NCBI GenBank assembly: GCA_964637845.1
Contig: CAZWXI010000025.1
Span: 1 to 30,434, forward strand
Direction: 5' to 3'
Length of the DNA stretch: 30,434 nt
DNA from: PGYU01 sp964637845
GTDB taxonomy: Bacteria; Bacteroidota; Ignavibacteria; Kapaibacteriales; UBA2268
The notes under the pieces are model-generated. The model was not told where the DNA came from, did not search any database, and worked only from the letters and a program-made list of their open reading frames with translations. Of this stretch, positions 6,745 to 14,952 are shown piece by piece. Every line of letters begins with the position of its first letter. Within the stretch, counting starts at the first letter, position 1. Position numbers and translations under genes: made by a program.

Positions 6745-9700
6745 TCAAAATCCCATGAAATCGGCACTCACAACCGTATCTTCACCTTTTAACTCACGCA
6801 ATTTGCGTTGTAATGCCTGACTACGGTATTGGTCTTCCATGCTTTCAGGCGAAAGTGACTTAATTAATTTTTCAATCGTATCTATGGCGGCTTCTTTGCC
6901 TTGTTTTTCGGTTACGTCTTTTATTGTCATTTCATCATTGAATCGGACTACCTCAATCAAGTTAAATCTAATTTGGTCGCGTTCTTGTTGCGAAATGCCA
7001 ATATCAGTTCGATTTATAATGCTCTGCATATAAGCACCCAAGCGGTTCATCATTTCAATGGCATTTGAGTACTCGCCTTTTAGTTCATACATATAAGCGG
7101 CGGCTTGATGTGGCCCGATTCGCCTGCCAATTGCTTCGAGATAGAAAGCATTAGGATTCAGGAATGGTTTATTGATTAGTTCCTGGGCGCTTGCAATCGT
7201 CAAATCTGCGTAATATTTAGCTTTATCCATTATGCCTGCTGTTTCATACATTTTGGCTACTCTAAGCTCAAAGTCGAGTTCCATCGGGAATTGCTTGTAG
7301 GAAATCATCTCGTCCATTTTATCGAGGATAGCTACTGCCTTGGCCGGTTCATTCATAGTTTGAAGCATGTGCGAGGCGTATGTAAGATACAAGCTGCGAT
7401 ATGTGTTCATCAGCCTGCGGTGAACCTCATCGTAGTAAACACTCGGATTATTAAGATTCCTCATCTTGAAACCGTATGCATGCTCTCGGCTGAAATTATC
7501 ACTGTTGTCAACGTTCATGAGGCATTGTTCCATGATGTCTATGTCCATGGAAACAGCTGTTTGTGAACCTTGTGGCACTGGACATATCCGCATTGCCATA
7601 CCTTCATAACGGAAGAATGGTTCAAGCCCTGAATAAGCATCCGGACCCACAGTATTTGAGAAGTAAACGGGACGTTCGAATCGGGTATTTTGTAAAATGT
7701 TAAGGATTAACTTATCTTGCACGCGGAACAAGAATATTTCTTTCCCGTCCATTTTGGTATAGCTTCTGCCTGTCCATTTGAATCTAAAATTACCGTCAGC
7801 AAGAATTGTGGGGTCATCGGTAAATCTCTCGAGAATTTCTCGCTTTACGGGTATAGTGATATTTTGAGCTTCGCCAAAATCATAAGATAATGCCTTAGGG
7901 TCAGCTTCATCAAGTACCTGCAAACTGTCGTCTGAGAAGGACAACGGGATTTTTTCCGCTCCCCAGGGCTGACGATTTTTAAGTTGGTCAACATACCAAA
8001 GTGTATTACCAAGACTAAGGTTTACGACGCGTACATCACGTCGAACCCCTATCACGTCCTGCAAGAACCATAAAGGAAATGTGTCATTATCGCCATTCGT
8101 GAATAGTATGGCATTTGGTTCGACACTTTGGAGTATATTGTACGAATAATCAAAGGGAAGATAATTTCCTGCTCTACTATGGATTTTCCATCCGCCGACT
8201 GCCATGTTTACGGGTACTAACAATAAAGAAACGATTAAAACGGGAACTGCTACCACTGTTGTGATTTTTTGCTTCCCGAGAGATTCTTTCAAACTGAAAG
8301 CACCCAATCCAATCCAAATGCACCAGACAAAGAACGAGCCCGCATAGAAATAATCACGTTCACGCGGTTGCGGGTCTTGTTGGTTTTGGGCTAATGCCGT
8401 AAGCACGCCCATAAGCAGGAACATTACCAAGTAAATAAAAGCCATTTTCGGGTCGCGCGTAAACTGAAATATTAAACCGATAAGCCCAAAGAGCAAAGGT
8501 AAAGCAAAAAATCTGATAGGGAATTGGTCGGCGTAACCAGATTTAAAATTCAATGATTGCACATCTGGGTCTGCTTTGTTGGCAAACCAAGCTGTTCCGG
8601 CATCTTGGACGTCACTCTTGCGTCCTATGAAATTCCATCCAAAATATCGCCAATACATATGATTCATTTGGTATTTAATCAGGTAGTTGATTTCTCCGGA
8701 TGTATTTATGCGAGTCCATTCATTCGTTCCGATGGCTGTACCGTCTTTACGTCGTGCTTCTCCTCGTCCTGGCGGGTACCATTCACCGTAGATGTAATTA
8801 CCCTTTTCATCGCGAGCAGTATAATTGCGAACAAACATCTCATCAGTTTGGTATCTCCGGGGCCAAGTCGGTGCATCGCCGTATTGTTCGCGCCCTATGT
8901 AGGATGTAAGCCGTGTCAAGTCTTTCGGTTCATTTTCATTCATCGGCGGATTGGCATTCGAACGCAGCAGGATTTGTGTATATGTAGAATATCCGAAAAT
9001 AATCAGCAGAAATGCCGTTGCGGCAAGATTGAGCCATTCGACTTTCTTTTTCAATCCGTACCAAAGCAAGTAGCCAGCTCCGGCGATTGAACCGATGGCA
9101 ATAATCTGCAAGAAAATTGAATCTTCAATAGCATATTCGCGTGCTTGAGTTTTACCCGCTGTATGACCTGCTAAAAATGCCGGTATCCACTTTATAATAA
9201 AAGGATAAATTATGAAAAATATGACAACCGAAATAATAGTCATCAATATAAATGAGCCGACTGAGAACTTGTACTTCCGGAAATATACCAACATCACAAG
9301 TGAGAAAATCGTCAAAATACTAAGCAAGTGCACACCAATCGAAAGCCCTATCAAATATGCAATCAATAGGAGATACCGCTCATGACCGGGGTGGTCGTGT
9401 TTTTCGTTCCAAACCATCATCAACCATACGATTGCGGCTACAAAAGTAAGTGATGTGGCATAAACTTCGGATTCAACGGAATTGAACCACATTGTATCAC
9501 TGAATGTGAGAGCCGCTGCAGCAACAAATCCGGAACCGAAAACAGCAATGGCTTCACCAATGTTATCGGGCTTTTTATAGAAGTTCAAGATTACTTTCAC
9601 GGTTATAAGATACGCAAATAGTACTGTGAAAGCACTCGAAAATACTGCAGCAAGATTGACTTTCCACCCCGGGTCGCCAAATGGGATCAAATTATGAAAC

Positions 9701-9885
9701 ACATTCCCGATTAGTAGAAATACTGGAGTCCCCGGTGGGTGAGGTACTTGTTGCCAAATTGCTGCCGAAGAAAATTCGCCGCAATCCCAGAAAGGAACTG
9801 ACGGCTGGACAGTCAAAATATAGACTACTGCTGCAAGTGCGAACGAAGCCACCGCAAATACTCTGTGGAGGGTTTTATTATCCAT
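6745..9885 (-). CDS. DUF2723 / GT117-family membrane glycosyltransferase (protein O-mannosyltransferase-like)
   Basis: The 1046-aa integral membrane protein begins with a helix and the family signature VQPSVPFWDCGEFSSAAIWQ (27-46), with D34/E37 as likely catalytic acids, followed by HPPGTP (49-54). About ten hydrophobic helices cover residues 10-320 and 455-570. A soluble region follows that includes AILFTNGDNDTFPLWFLQD and a conserved RERDYFYAG motif near the second helix block. The last 200 residues are helical and TPR-like (AVAILDKMDEM, AKMYETAGIMDKAKYYADL). DUF2723 proteins are a C-type membrane glycosyltransferase family that includes human TMEM260, an O-mannosyltransferase. In this group they are candidates for glycosylating exported proteins. 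Length is typical. Confidence 0.88.
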   Translation of the reverse strand: MDNKTLHRVFAVASFALAAVVYILTVQPSVPFWDCGEFSSAAIWQQVPHPPGTPVFLLIGNVFHNLIPFGDPGWKVNLAAVFSSAFTVLFAYLITVKVILNFYKKPDNIGEAIAVFGSGFVAAAALTFSDTMWFNSVESEVYATSLTFVAAIVWLMMVWNEKHDHPGHERYLLLIAYLIGLSIGVHLLSILTIFSLVMLVYFRKYKFSVGSFILMTIISVVIFFIIYPFIIKWIPAFLAGHTAGKTQAREYAIEDSIFLQIIAIGSIAGAGYLLWYGLKKKVEWLNLAATAFLLIIFGYSTYTQILLRSNANPPMNENEPKDLTRLTSYIGREQYGDAPTWPRRYQTDEMFVRNYTARDEKGNYIYGEWYPPGRGEARRKDGTAIGTNEWTRINTSGEINYLIKYQMNHMYWRYFGWNFIGRKSDVQDAGTAWFANKADPDVQSLNFKSGYADQFPIRFFALPLLFGLIGLIFQFTRDPKMAFIYLVMFLLMGVLTALAQNQQDPQPRERDYFYAGSFFVWCIWIGLGAFSLKESLGKQKITTVVAVPVLIVSLLLVPVNMAVGGWKIHSRAGNYLPFDYSYNILQSVEPNAILFTNGDNDTFPLWFLQDVIGVRRDVRVVNLSLGNTLWYVDQLKNRQPWGAEKIPLSFSDDSLQVLDEADPKALSYDFGEAQNITIPVKREILERFTDDPTILADGNFRFKWTGRSYTKMDGKEIFLFRVQDKLILNILQNTRFERPVYFSNTVGPDAYSGLEPFFRYEGMAMRICPVPQGSQTAVSMDIDIMEQCLMNVDNSDNFSREHAYGFKMRNLNNPSVYYDEVHRRLMNTYRSLYLTYASHMLQTMNEPAKAVAILDKMDEMISYKQFPMELDFELRVAKMYETAGIMDKAKYYADLTIASAQELINKPFLNPNAFYLEAIGRRIGPHQAAAYMYELKGEYSNAIEMMNRLGAYMQSIINRTDIGISQQERDQIRFNLIEVVRFNDEMTIKDVTEKQGKEAAIDTIEKLIKSLSPESMEDQYRSQALQRKLRELKGEDTVVSADFMGF

Positions 9886-10035
9886 TTAAAAATCCATTTA
9901 TACTTATAAATTATATTCTATCTAAATATGTAAAATCATAGAATTTAAATATAATTAATCTATTCATTTTGGCAAAGAAATAAACGTTATAGGTGTTGAA
10001 TTATCGATTTTTTTTCGATTATACGTCATAATATC

Positions 10036-10680
10036 ATGAAAATACTCATTTTATTCGTAACATTTATCATCGCTTCGCTCAACGCATGTAATGCTGGGAG
10101 GTTGAGTGGTGATATGTTGGAAAAGGAGAACATTATGGCGAACGTTGAATTGGATAGTGCAACCTTTGGTGGTGGTTGCTTTTGGTGTGTAGAAGCTGTA
10201 TTCCAACGGCTCGAAGGTGTTGAGAAAGTCGTTTCGGGGTATTCCGGCGGAAAAACCGAAAAACCGACCTATAAGCAGATTACAACGGGGGAAACGGGCC
10301 ACGCAGAAGTGGTTAGAGTATTTTTCGACCCCGTCAATATAACATTTGAGGAACTGCTCGAAGTATTTTGGAAAACCCATGACCCGACAACACTCAACCG
10401 ACAGGGGGCAGATGTTGGTACTCAGTATCGCTCGGTAATCTTTTATCACAATGATGAGCAAAAGCAACTTGCCGAACACTACAAGGAGCGTATTACAAAT
10501 GAGAAAATTTATGACGCACCGATTGTAACTGAAATCAGCCCTTTGCTCAATTTTTACGAAGCCGAAGATTATCACCAAAACTACTACAATGATAACATGC
10601 ACCAGCCGTATTGCTCTTTTGTCATAACGCCAAAGGTACGGAAGTTGGAGCAACTTTTCAAAGAGAAGTTAAAAAAATAG
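10036..10680 (+). CDS. msrA: Peptide methionine-(S)-sulfoxide reductase MsrA, probably exported
   Basis: The 214-aa protein reduces the S-diastereomer of methionine sulfoxide in proteins. The catalytic motif GGGCFWCVEAVF has the nucleophile C48. SGYSGG, TGHAEVVRV, and AEDYHQNYY are further MsrA hallmarks. A hydrophobic N-terminus (residues 2-16) followed by SLNAC resembles a lipoprotein signal with C18 as the lipidated residue, although Asn at -2 is uncommon. A shorter cytoplasmic form from M27 or M34 cannot be excluded. If exported, it would repair oxidised methionines in envelope proteins. It stands alone with a divergent upstream region and a strong terminator just after the stop. Confidence 0.93.
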   Translation: MKILILFVTFIIASLNACNAGRLSGDMLEKENIMANVELDSATFGGGCFWCVEAVFQRLEGVEKVVSGYSGGKTEKPTYKQITTGETGHAEVVRVFFDPVNITFEELLEVFWKTHDPTTLNRQGADVGTQYRSVIFYHNDEQKQLAEHYKERITNEKIYDAPIVTEISPLLNFYEAEDYHQNYYNDNMHQPYCSFVITPKVRKLEQLFKEKLKK

Positions 10681-10703
10681 CTCCTGTGGTGAGGAGCTAT
10701 TTT
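10674..10703. terminator. Bidirectional Rho-independent terminator between msrA and the convergent T9SS cargo gene
   Basis: AAAATAGCTCC (10674-10684) is the exact reverse complement of GGAGCTATTTT (10693-10703), with an 8-nt loop. The A/T flanks give a U-tract on either strand, so one hairpin ends both transcripts. It includes the msrA stop codon (TAG, 10678-10680) and ends 8 nt before the stop of the minus-strand gene. Confidence 0.9.
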
Positions 10704-10711
10704 ATATCAGG

Positions 10712-12100
10712 TTACAATTTTAAAAATATCCTGCGTTTGATAACAGAACCCATCTTGACACGCAAAAAATATACACCTGAAGATAAATGGTTTATGTCTA
10801 TTGTTTCTATCTGTGAAGGATTATTAAATTCCAATAATGTTCGACCGGTCAAATCATTTATAGCAACATAGTCAGCATAAAGCGGAGGTGAAAAATTAAT
10901 CATTCCGTCATTTGGATTCGGGAATAATGATAGTTCACCATCTATTGTATTTAGATAATCTTCTACTGAAGTGGTTTTTATTAGCGGAATTTTGAGTAAA
11001 CTATCCTGATAATATAATCCTGCATGTGCCAATATTCTATTACGGTCTATAAAGTCAAACGAAAAAAACGGGTAGCGCCCAAATTCATCAGGTATTTTAC
11101 CGGAAGGCGCTAAATCGTGCCAAGTTTTCCCCCCATCAGTTGTTTGAAATATTATGTGTGAATACCCTAGAAAAACACCAACATAATCGTCATAAAATTT
11201 AACTTTTTTAATTGAATTGCCGCCACCGTATAACCAATCAATATCATCTTTTACGAAAGTTCTTGTCCATGTATTACCGCCGTCATACGTGTAGTCTACG
11301 ATAATTTTATACAAAAAACAAGTGTCGCAGTCTTCTTTTGCCATGCCAATAATGCAGCCTTCGTTGATATTCTTGAAGTGAAACCCACGTATAGCAGTCA
11401 AAGTATCATGATAAATAGTTCGCCAAGATTTACCGCCATCTGTGGTAAGGTTAGCGGTACTATGTTGTGGCGGAGAAGTAGATGGAAGCAAGAATACGTC
11501 CTTGTCAATGGCTTGTATTAAATCTCCTGCCCTTACAAAATCGGGGAACTTAGGCGAAAGAACCCAAGACTTACATGAATCATAAGTTATTGCTAATTCG
11601 GATATCGCGCACATTACTCCGTGCTCAGGATTTAACATAGAAAAAGCAAAGAAACCTCTATCTGCTCCGGTTTCAATTATTTCCCATGAATTACCCATAT
11701 CTGTACTTCTATAAATAATACTTGTATCAGAGGGTTCAAGGTGCAGTAAAAATCTTGTTGTCATCACCATGTATTTATCCGAAACGTAAATTTGACCCAA
11801 GTAGGCATTTCGCCGTATGATTACACCGTTTTCCCTTTCATAATTTGGTACTATGAAAATCTCTTCCCAATATTTTCCGCCGTCAGTTGTTCTGAATACC
11901 CACGGTGTTTTGGCACCGTATCTGCAAAACAGATAGCCTGTTAATGAATCAATAAAACCAATATCATGCGGGTGTCCGTACTTTTTATTGAAAGTTTTGC
12001 CTCCATTACCTATAACTTCCCAGCCTTCACCAAGCCATATAGGTGGATTAGTGTAAGTATATGACTTTTGAAAAAATAAAATCAGTGTGGCAACTATCAT
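10712..12100 (-). CDS. Secreted YCF48/BNR-repeat-like protein with T9SS sorting domain
   Basis: The 462-aa protein starts with a short signal peptide (MIVATLILFFQKSYTYT). Several repeats of the S/T-x-D-x-G-x-x-W (Asp-box) type follow: RTTDGGKYWEEI, RSTDMGNSWEII, LTTDGGKSWRTI, YTYDGGNTWTRT and QTTDGGKTWHDL, indicating a beta-propeller like sialidase, photosystem-assembly YCF48 or sortilin folds. No sialidase catalytic set is evident. The C-terminus (LFPNPNDGMINFSPP ... DLTGRTLLEF ... LSSGVYFLRVKMG ... KRRIFLKL) is a clear T9SS type A domain. An in-frame stop shortly upstream of the ATG fixes the start region. It lies 36 nt downstream of a small secreted peptide gene and is probably co-transcribed with it. 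Confidence 0.87.
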   Translation of the reverse strand: MIVATLILFFQKSYTYTNPPIWLGEGWEVIGNGGKTFNKKYGHPHDIGFIDSLTGYLFCRYGAKTPWVFRTTDGGKYWEEIFIVPNYERENGVIIRRNAYLGQIYVSDKYMVMTTRFLLHLEPSDTSIIYRSTDMGNSWEIIETGADRGFFAFSMLNPEHGVMCAISELAITYDSCKSWVLSPKFPDFVRAGDLIQAIDKDVFLLPSTSPPQHSTANLTTDGGKSWRTIYHDTLTAIRGFHFKNINEGCIIGMAKEDCDTCFLYKIIVDYTYDGGNTWTRTFVKDDIDWLYGGGNSIKKVKFYDDYVGVFLGYSHIIFQTTDGGKTWHDLAPSGKIPDEFGRYPFFSFDFIDRNRILAHAGLYYQDSLLKIPLIKTTSVEDYLNTIDGELSLFPNPNDGMINFSPPLYADYVAINDLTGRTLLEFNNPSQIETIDINHLSSGVYFLRVKMGSVIKRRIFLKL

Positions 12101-12136
12101 GATAAAAAAAGTTTTGAGTTATTCATAAATTATTCC

Positions 12137-12295
12137 TTACGAATCAAAAGACCAATTCTCGAAACGTGTGATACCTCCTTTGCAAGGCTCATGCTCACAA
12201 TTAAATTCGGGTTCTGTTGAGTTAGCGTGTATTTGGACTACTATCGTCGCTAAAAAGCTAACAAACATCAAATTTATAAAATTATTTAAACACAT
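12137..12295 (-). CDS. Small secreted peptide, function unknown
   Basis: This 52-aa open frame begins at the ATG at 12295. An AAAGGAGT ribosome-binding site lies 5-6 nt upstream, one of the best in the window, which argues against the longer frame starting at 12325. A hydrophobic segment (NLMFVSFLATIVVQI) ending at HANS looks like a signal peptide and would leave a mature peptide of about 28 residues with two cysteines (FNCEHEPCKGG). A Bacteroidota-type promoter lies upstream. It resembles nothing I can name. It could be a real exported peptide or a leader for the downstream T9SS cargo gene. Confidence 0.6.
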   Translation of the reverse strand: MCLNNFINLMFVSFLATIVVQIHANSTEPEFNCEHEPCKGGITRFENWSFDS

Positions 12296-12335
12296 AAATA
12301 CTCCTTTACAAAAAAAATTAAACATACTCTTCTTA

Positions 12336-12365
12336 CAAAATTATTTAATTTTCTTAAAAAACAAA
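12336..12365 (-). promoter_or_regulatory. Bacteroidota-type promoter candidate for the small peptide/T9SS cargo unit
   Basis: On the minus strand TTTG (12365-12362), an 18-nt spacer, then TAATTTTG (12343-12336), a full match to TTTG / TAnnTTTG. Transcription would begin near 12329, about 34 nt before the peptide start codon, leaving room for its AGGAG. The region is very AT-rich, which raises the chance level. Confidence 0.45.
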
Positions 12366-12424
12366 TTAATTGTTTTTAATTTAATTGATGAAGTTATTAA
12401 TAATTTATGTTTTCCTAAAAATTT

Positions 12425-14020
12425 TTAATCTTCTACAGATTTTTTCTTAAATTGTGACAAAATATCAATACCGGTAGCATTTTCCAGCATTTCGCTGAGA
12501 TTGACGACTGCCTCGGGAATTTGATTAACCACGCGAGTAAGAGGTGCATTTTGAGAGCCGCCGGAATCAATTACGCTGATTTTGTCAATCTTAACGTCTT
12601 TTACCGTACTTACTAACTGGCTGACAATTTCGGGTAGCATATTGAGCATAAATACTCTGTCGCCTTTGCCTTGTGCTGATAGATAAGCGGCGATTTTTTG
12701 GTTAATTACGTTAATTTGTGCTTCGCCATCGGCTAAGATAGTAGATGCTTTTCCTTTTGCTTCGAGTTCCATTGCTTCCTTTTTGGCTTTTGCCGGCTCG
12801 ATAATATCAGCCATAAGTCTTTTCTTTTGAAGAACGATGCGCTCTTCTTCGAGTTCCTGCTCGAATTCTACTTTGGCTTTATATCCTGCTACTTCAGCTT
12901 CCTTTTCCTTTACAACGGCGAGTTTTTCGAGTTCGGCTTTTTTGATACGGTATTCGTTGTTTTCGATTTCGATTTGTTTATCTGCTTGTACGCGGGAGAT
13001 TTTGACGTTTTGGTCAGTAGTGATTTGAGCTTGTTCAATATTTAGTTTAGCCGTGGCACGAGCTTTTTCAGCACGCTCACGAGCTAAAGCTTCAGCTTCT
13101 TCGGAAGCGGCTTGTTTATTGGCTTCAGCGATGTAAATGTTTTGTGCTGCAAGTATTTGAGCCTGCTCGATTTCCTGCTTTGCTTTAGCTTTTGCCTTTT
13201 CTGCACGCTCTTCGGCTTGTGCTTGGGCTTCAAGAGTAACGGCGTCTTTCATAGATTGGGCAATTGAGACGTTTTGTTGCGATTCGATTTGCGCCTTTTC
13301 GATATTTTGTTTGGCGATGGCTTTAGCTTTTTCGGAGCGTTCTAAAGCGGTAGCTTCGGCTTCGCTTGATTCAGCCATTTTCTCGGCTTCGATTTTTTTT
13401 GCACGGGCGATGACTTCGGCAGTTTTACCGCGACCGATTGAATTAAGATAGTCATTATCGTCGGAAATGTTGGTAATTTTGAGTGTATCGAGTTGCAATC
13501 CGAGTTTTTGGAGGTCAATTTCTGCTTCATCCATAAGGCTTTCGGCGAATTTAAGTCTATCTTCGTTGACTTCTTCAGGAGTGAGTGATGCAAGAATACC
13601 GCGCAAGTTACCTTCGAGAGTATCTTTCGCAATCGCATGTATTTCACTGTCGCTGCGAGTCAGGAATCTCTCGACCGCATTGCCGAAAGCAGGTTCGGAC
13701 GAGGCAATTTTAATGTTTGCAATTGCCTCGACGCGTAAGGGGATACCGCCTTTGGAATAGGCATTACTTACCTGAAGCTCGATTGGAATTGTCTCTAATG
13801 ACATTCGGGTGGCTTTTTCCAATAGTGGAATTTTAAAGGTTCGTCCGCCGCGAATTGTTCGGTAGCCGACGATATCGCCGGCTTCGGTTTTGCGTTTTCT
13901 GCCTGATAGTATGATAACTTCGTTGGGGTGAGCAATAAGCAAAAGTTTGCTTATCATGAAAATTACCGTCAGGATGGATAATCCTGCAATAATTGCGATT
14001 GTGATGATAAATTCTAACAT
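12425..14020 (-). CDS. Flotillin-like SPFH/band-7 protein with three 44-aa coiled-coil repeats
   Basis: The 531-aa protein has one N-terminal hydrophobic segment (residues 5-29) that anchors it at the inner membrane, and an SPFH domain from about 30 to 205 (VIILSGRKRKTEAG, IPIELQVSNAYSKGGIPLRV, RFLTRSDSEIHAIAKDTLEG). A long Ala/Glu/Lys-rich coiled coil covers 205-410. The C-terminal oligomerisation part (FMLNMLPEIVSQLV, KISVIDSGGS, NATGIDILSQF) matches bacterial flotillins such as FloT. Flotillins scaffold membrane microdomains. I chose the ATG at 14020; a TTG two codons earlier is possible. It follows the NfeD-like gene by 16 nt, the standard flotillin-NfeD pairing. Confidence 0.92.
   Translation of the reverse strand: MLEFIITIAIIAGLSILTVIFMISKLLLIAHPNEVIILSGRKRKTEAGDIVGYRTIRGGRTFKIPLLEKATRMSLETIPIELQVSNAYSKGGIPLRVEAIANIKIASSEPAFGNAVERFLTRSDSEIHAIAKDTLEGNLRGILASLTPEEVNEDRLKFAESLMDEAEIDLQKLGLQLDTLKITNISDDNDYLNSIGRGKTAEVIARAKKIEAEKMAESSEAEATALERSEKAKAIAKQNIEKAQIESQQNVSIAQSMKDAVTLEAQAQAEERAEKAKAKAKQEIEQAQILAAQNIYIAEANKQAASEEAEALARERAEKARATAKLNIEQAQITTDQNVKISRVQADKQIEIENNEYRIKKAELEKLAVVKEKEAEVAGYKAKVEFEQELEEERIVLQKKRLMADIIEPAKAKKEAMELEAKGKASTILADGEAQINVINQKIAAYLSAQGKGDRVFMLNMLPEIVSQLVSTVKDVKIDKISVIDSGGSQNAPLTRVVNQIPEAVVNLSEMLENATGIDILSQFKKKSVED
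12968..13363 (-). repeat. Three in-frame 132-bp (44-aa) repeats inside the flotillin gene
   Basis: Residues 220-351 consist of three consecutive 44-residue units. The cores ERSEKAKAIAKQNIEKAQI (227), ERAEKAKAKAKQEIEQAQI (271) and ERAEKARATAKLNIEQAQI (315) recur at exactly 44-residue spacing. 44 residues equals four 11-residue (hendecad) turns, the periodicity of right-handed coiled coils. This is protein-level repetition from internal duplication, diverged at the DNA level. Confidence 0.85.
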
Positions 14021-14036
14021 TGTCAATCCAAAAAAA

Positions 14037-14609
14037 TTATAAATCTGATTTCGTTATTATTGCGTCGTTGTTTGCAATATCAATTACAAGTACGGTTTCA
14101 CCGCGTATGATTTCGTCAGTTTCGGAGATTTCCGAGACGAGTGCTGTAAGCTCGCGTGTTCCTAAAGGAGTTGAAATCAATACTTTGCCGCGCTTACTTT
14201 TCGATGCGGTAAGCACGACACGTCCAATTCTACCCTTCATATCCGATAATGTCAGAGAAGTTCCCGATTCAGTATTGCGGATGTACTTCATCAAGATGTA
14301 TCCCATTGCTCCCGAGAATAACCCCATTCCGAGCGATGAGAGCAAGGTAACAATTGTGTTCATCTCCAGCCAAGTCAAAACAGTACCCGTTAATCCGAAA
14401 AAAGAAAGGAAGAAAATTATGTTGCGAAAGCTGAAAAACTTGGCGGCTTCAGCTAATAAGCCGGAGCCTTCGAGTTCGATATGGTGTGAGCCACCATCAA
14501 GAGAGGCATCATGACCGACATCGCCCGAATGGTCGCTTCCGCCCGAGAAAAATGAGAATACAAGGAATATTCCTCCGAATATCAAAGCCGCTAAATATAT
14601 AGCAAACAT
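14037..14609 (-). CDS. NfeD-family membrane protein (flotillin partner)
   Basis: The 190-aa protein has an N-terminal membrane helix (3-22), a His/Gly/Asp-rich linker (GGSDHSGDVGHDASLDGG), two further helices (about 58-79 and 84-107), and a C-terminal OB-fold of the NfeD type from about 120 (DMKGRIGRVVLTA, STPLGTRELTALVSEI, GETVLVIDI). NfeD-like proteins are encoded beside flotillins and are thought to act with them at the membrane. No serine-protease domain (as in long NfeD) is present, so this is the short YuaF/YqiJ-like type. A GGAG at 14618-14615 with 5-nt spacing supports the start. Confidence 0.85.
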   Translation of the reverse strand: MFAIYLAALIFGGIFLVFSFFSGGSDHSGDVGHDASLDGGSHHIELEGSGLLAEAAKFFSFRNIIFFLSFFGLTGTVLTWLEMNTIVTLLSSLGMGLFSGAMGYILMKYIRNTESGTSLTLSDMKGRIGRVVLTASKSKRGKVLISTPLGTRELTALVSEISETDEIIRGETVLVIDIANNDAIITKSDL

Positions 14610-14647
14610 TTTTTCTCCGTCTGCATAAAATAATAAGCTAAATTAAG

Positions 14648-14655
14648 CAAAAATA
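14648..14655 (-). promoter_or_regulatory. Possible -7 element upstream of the NfeD-flotillin pair
   Basis: Minus-strand TATTTTTG lies 38 nt before the NfeD start codon, in the 55-nt gap after the 95-aa gene. It is identical to the -7 boxes proposed for the GT2 gene (6651) and tRNA-Gln (22102). No TTTG sits at 17-21 nt upstream, so this is a half-match only. It could start a NfeD-flotillin transcript inside the longer gene run. Confidence 0.3.
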
Positions 14656-14664
14656 TCCTTTTAT

Positions 14665-14952
14665 TCAAGTCATTTCGGCTATATATTTTCGGATATCTTC
14701 AAGCGATGATATATCATCGCCTTCAGGCAGTATCGCCAAGAACTTGTCGTCGCCTTCGTTACCTTTTATAGTATATTTGCCGCGGACGATGATTCTGAAA
14801 ACAGGTTTGTTCATGTCAGTAAAATAGACTAATTTTCCCAGACCCGCGAGGTAATCTATAAACTTCTTGTCAATGAAATTATCTAAGTATGCCGAATGGA
14901 CATTCCGACCTTCAAGACACCCTTCTTCATATTCGAAATACACTACTCTCAT
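14665..14952 (-). CDS. Uncharacterised 95-aa protein coupled to the cysteine desulfurase-family gene
   Basis: I do not recognise this family. The protein is acidic, has no signal peptide or membrane helix, and appears as a compact alpha/beta fold (MRVVYFEYEEG, KLVYFTDMNKPVFRIIVRGKY, KFLAILPEGDDI). It has only one cysteine (C12), near the N-terminus. Its ATG overlaps the stop of the cysteine desulfurase-family gene (ATGA), so translation is probably coupled and a functional link is likely, for example as an accessory or acceptor protein. That link is inferred only from gene order. Confidence 0.7.
   Translation of the reverse strand: MRVVYFEYEEGCLEGRNVHSAYLDNFIDKKFIDYLAGLGKLVYFTDMNKPVFRIIVRGKYTIKGNEGDDKFLAILPEGDDISSLEDIRKYIAEMT

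Noticed and set aside
8557..9090. Long open frames opposite the DUF2723 gene
   Set aside because: They lie antisense to a clearly coding gene with conserved motifs and show no recognisable protein features.
12355..12424. AT-only inverted repeats after the flotillin stop (AAATTAA/TTAATTT and AAAAATTTTT)
   Set aside because: Such pairs are expected by chance in sequence this AT-rich, and they lack GC pairs needed for a terminator.
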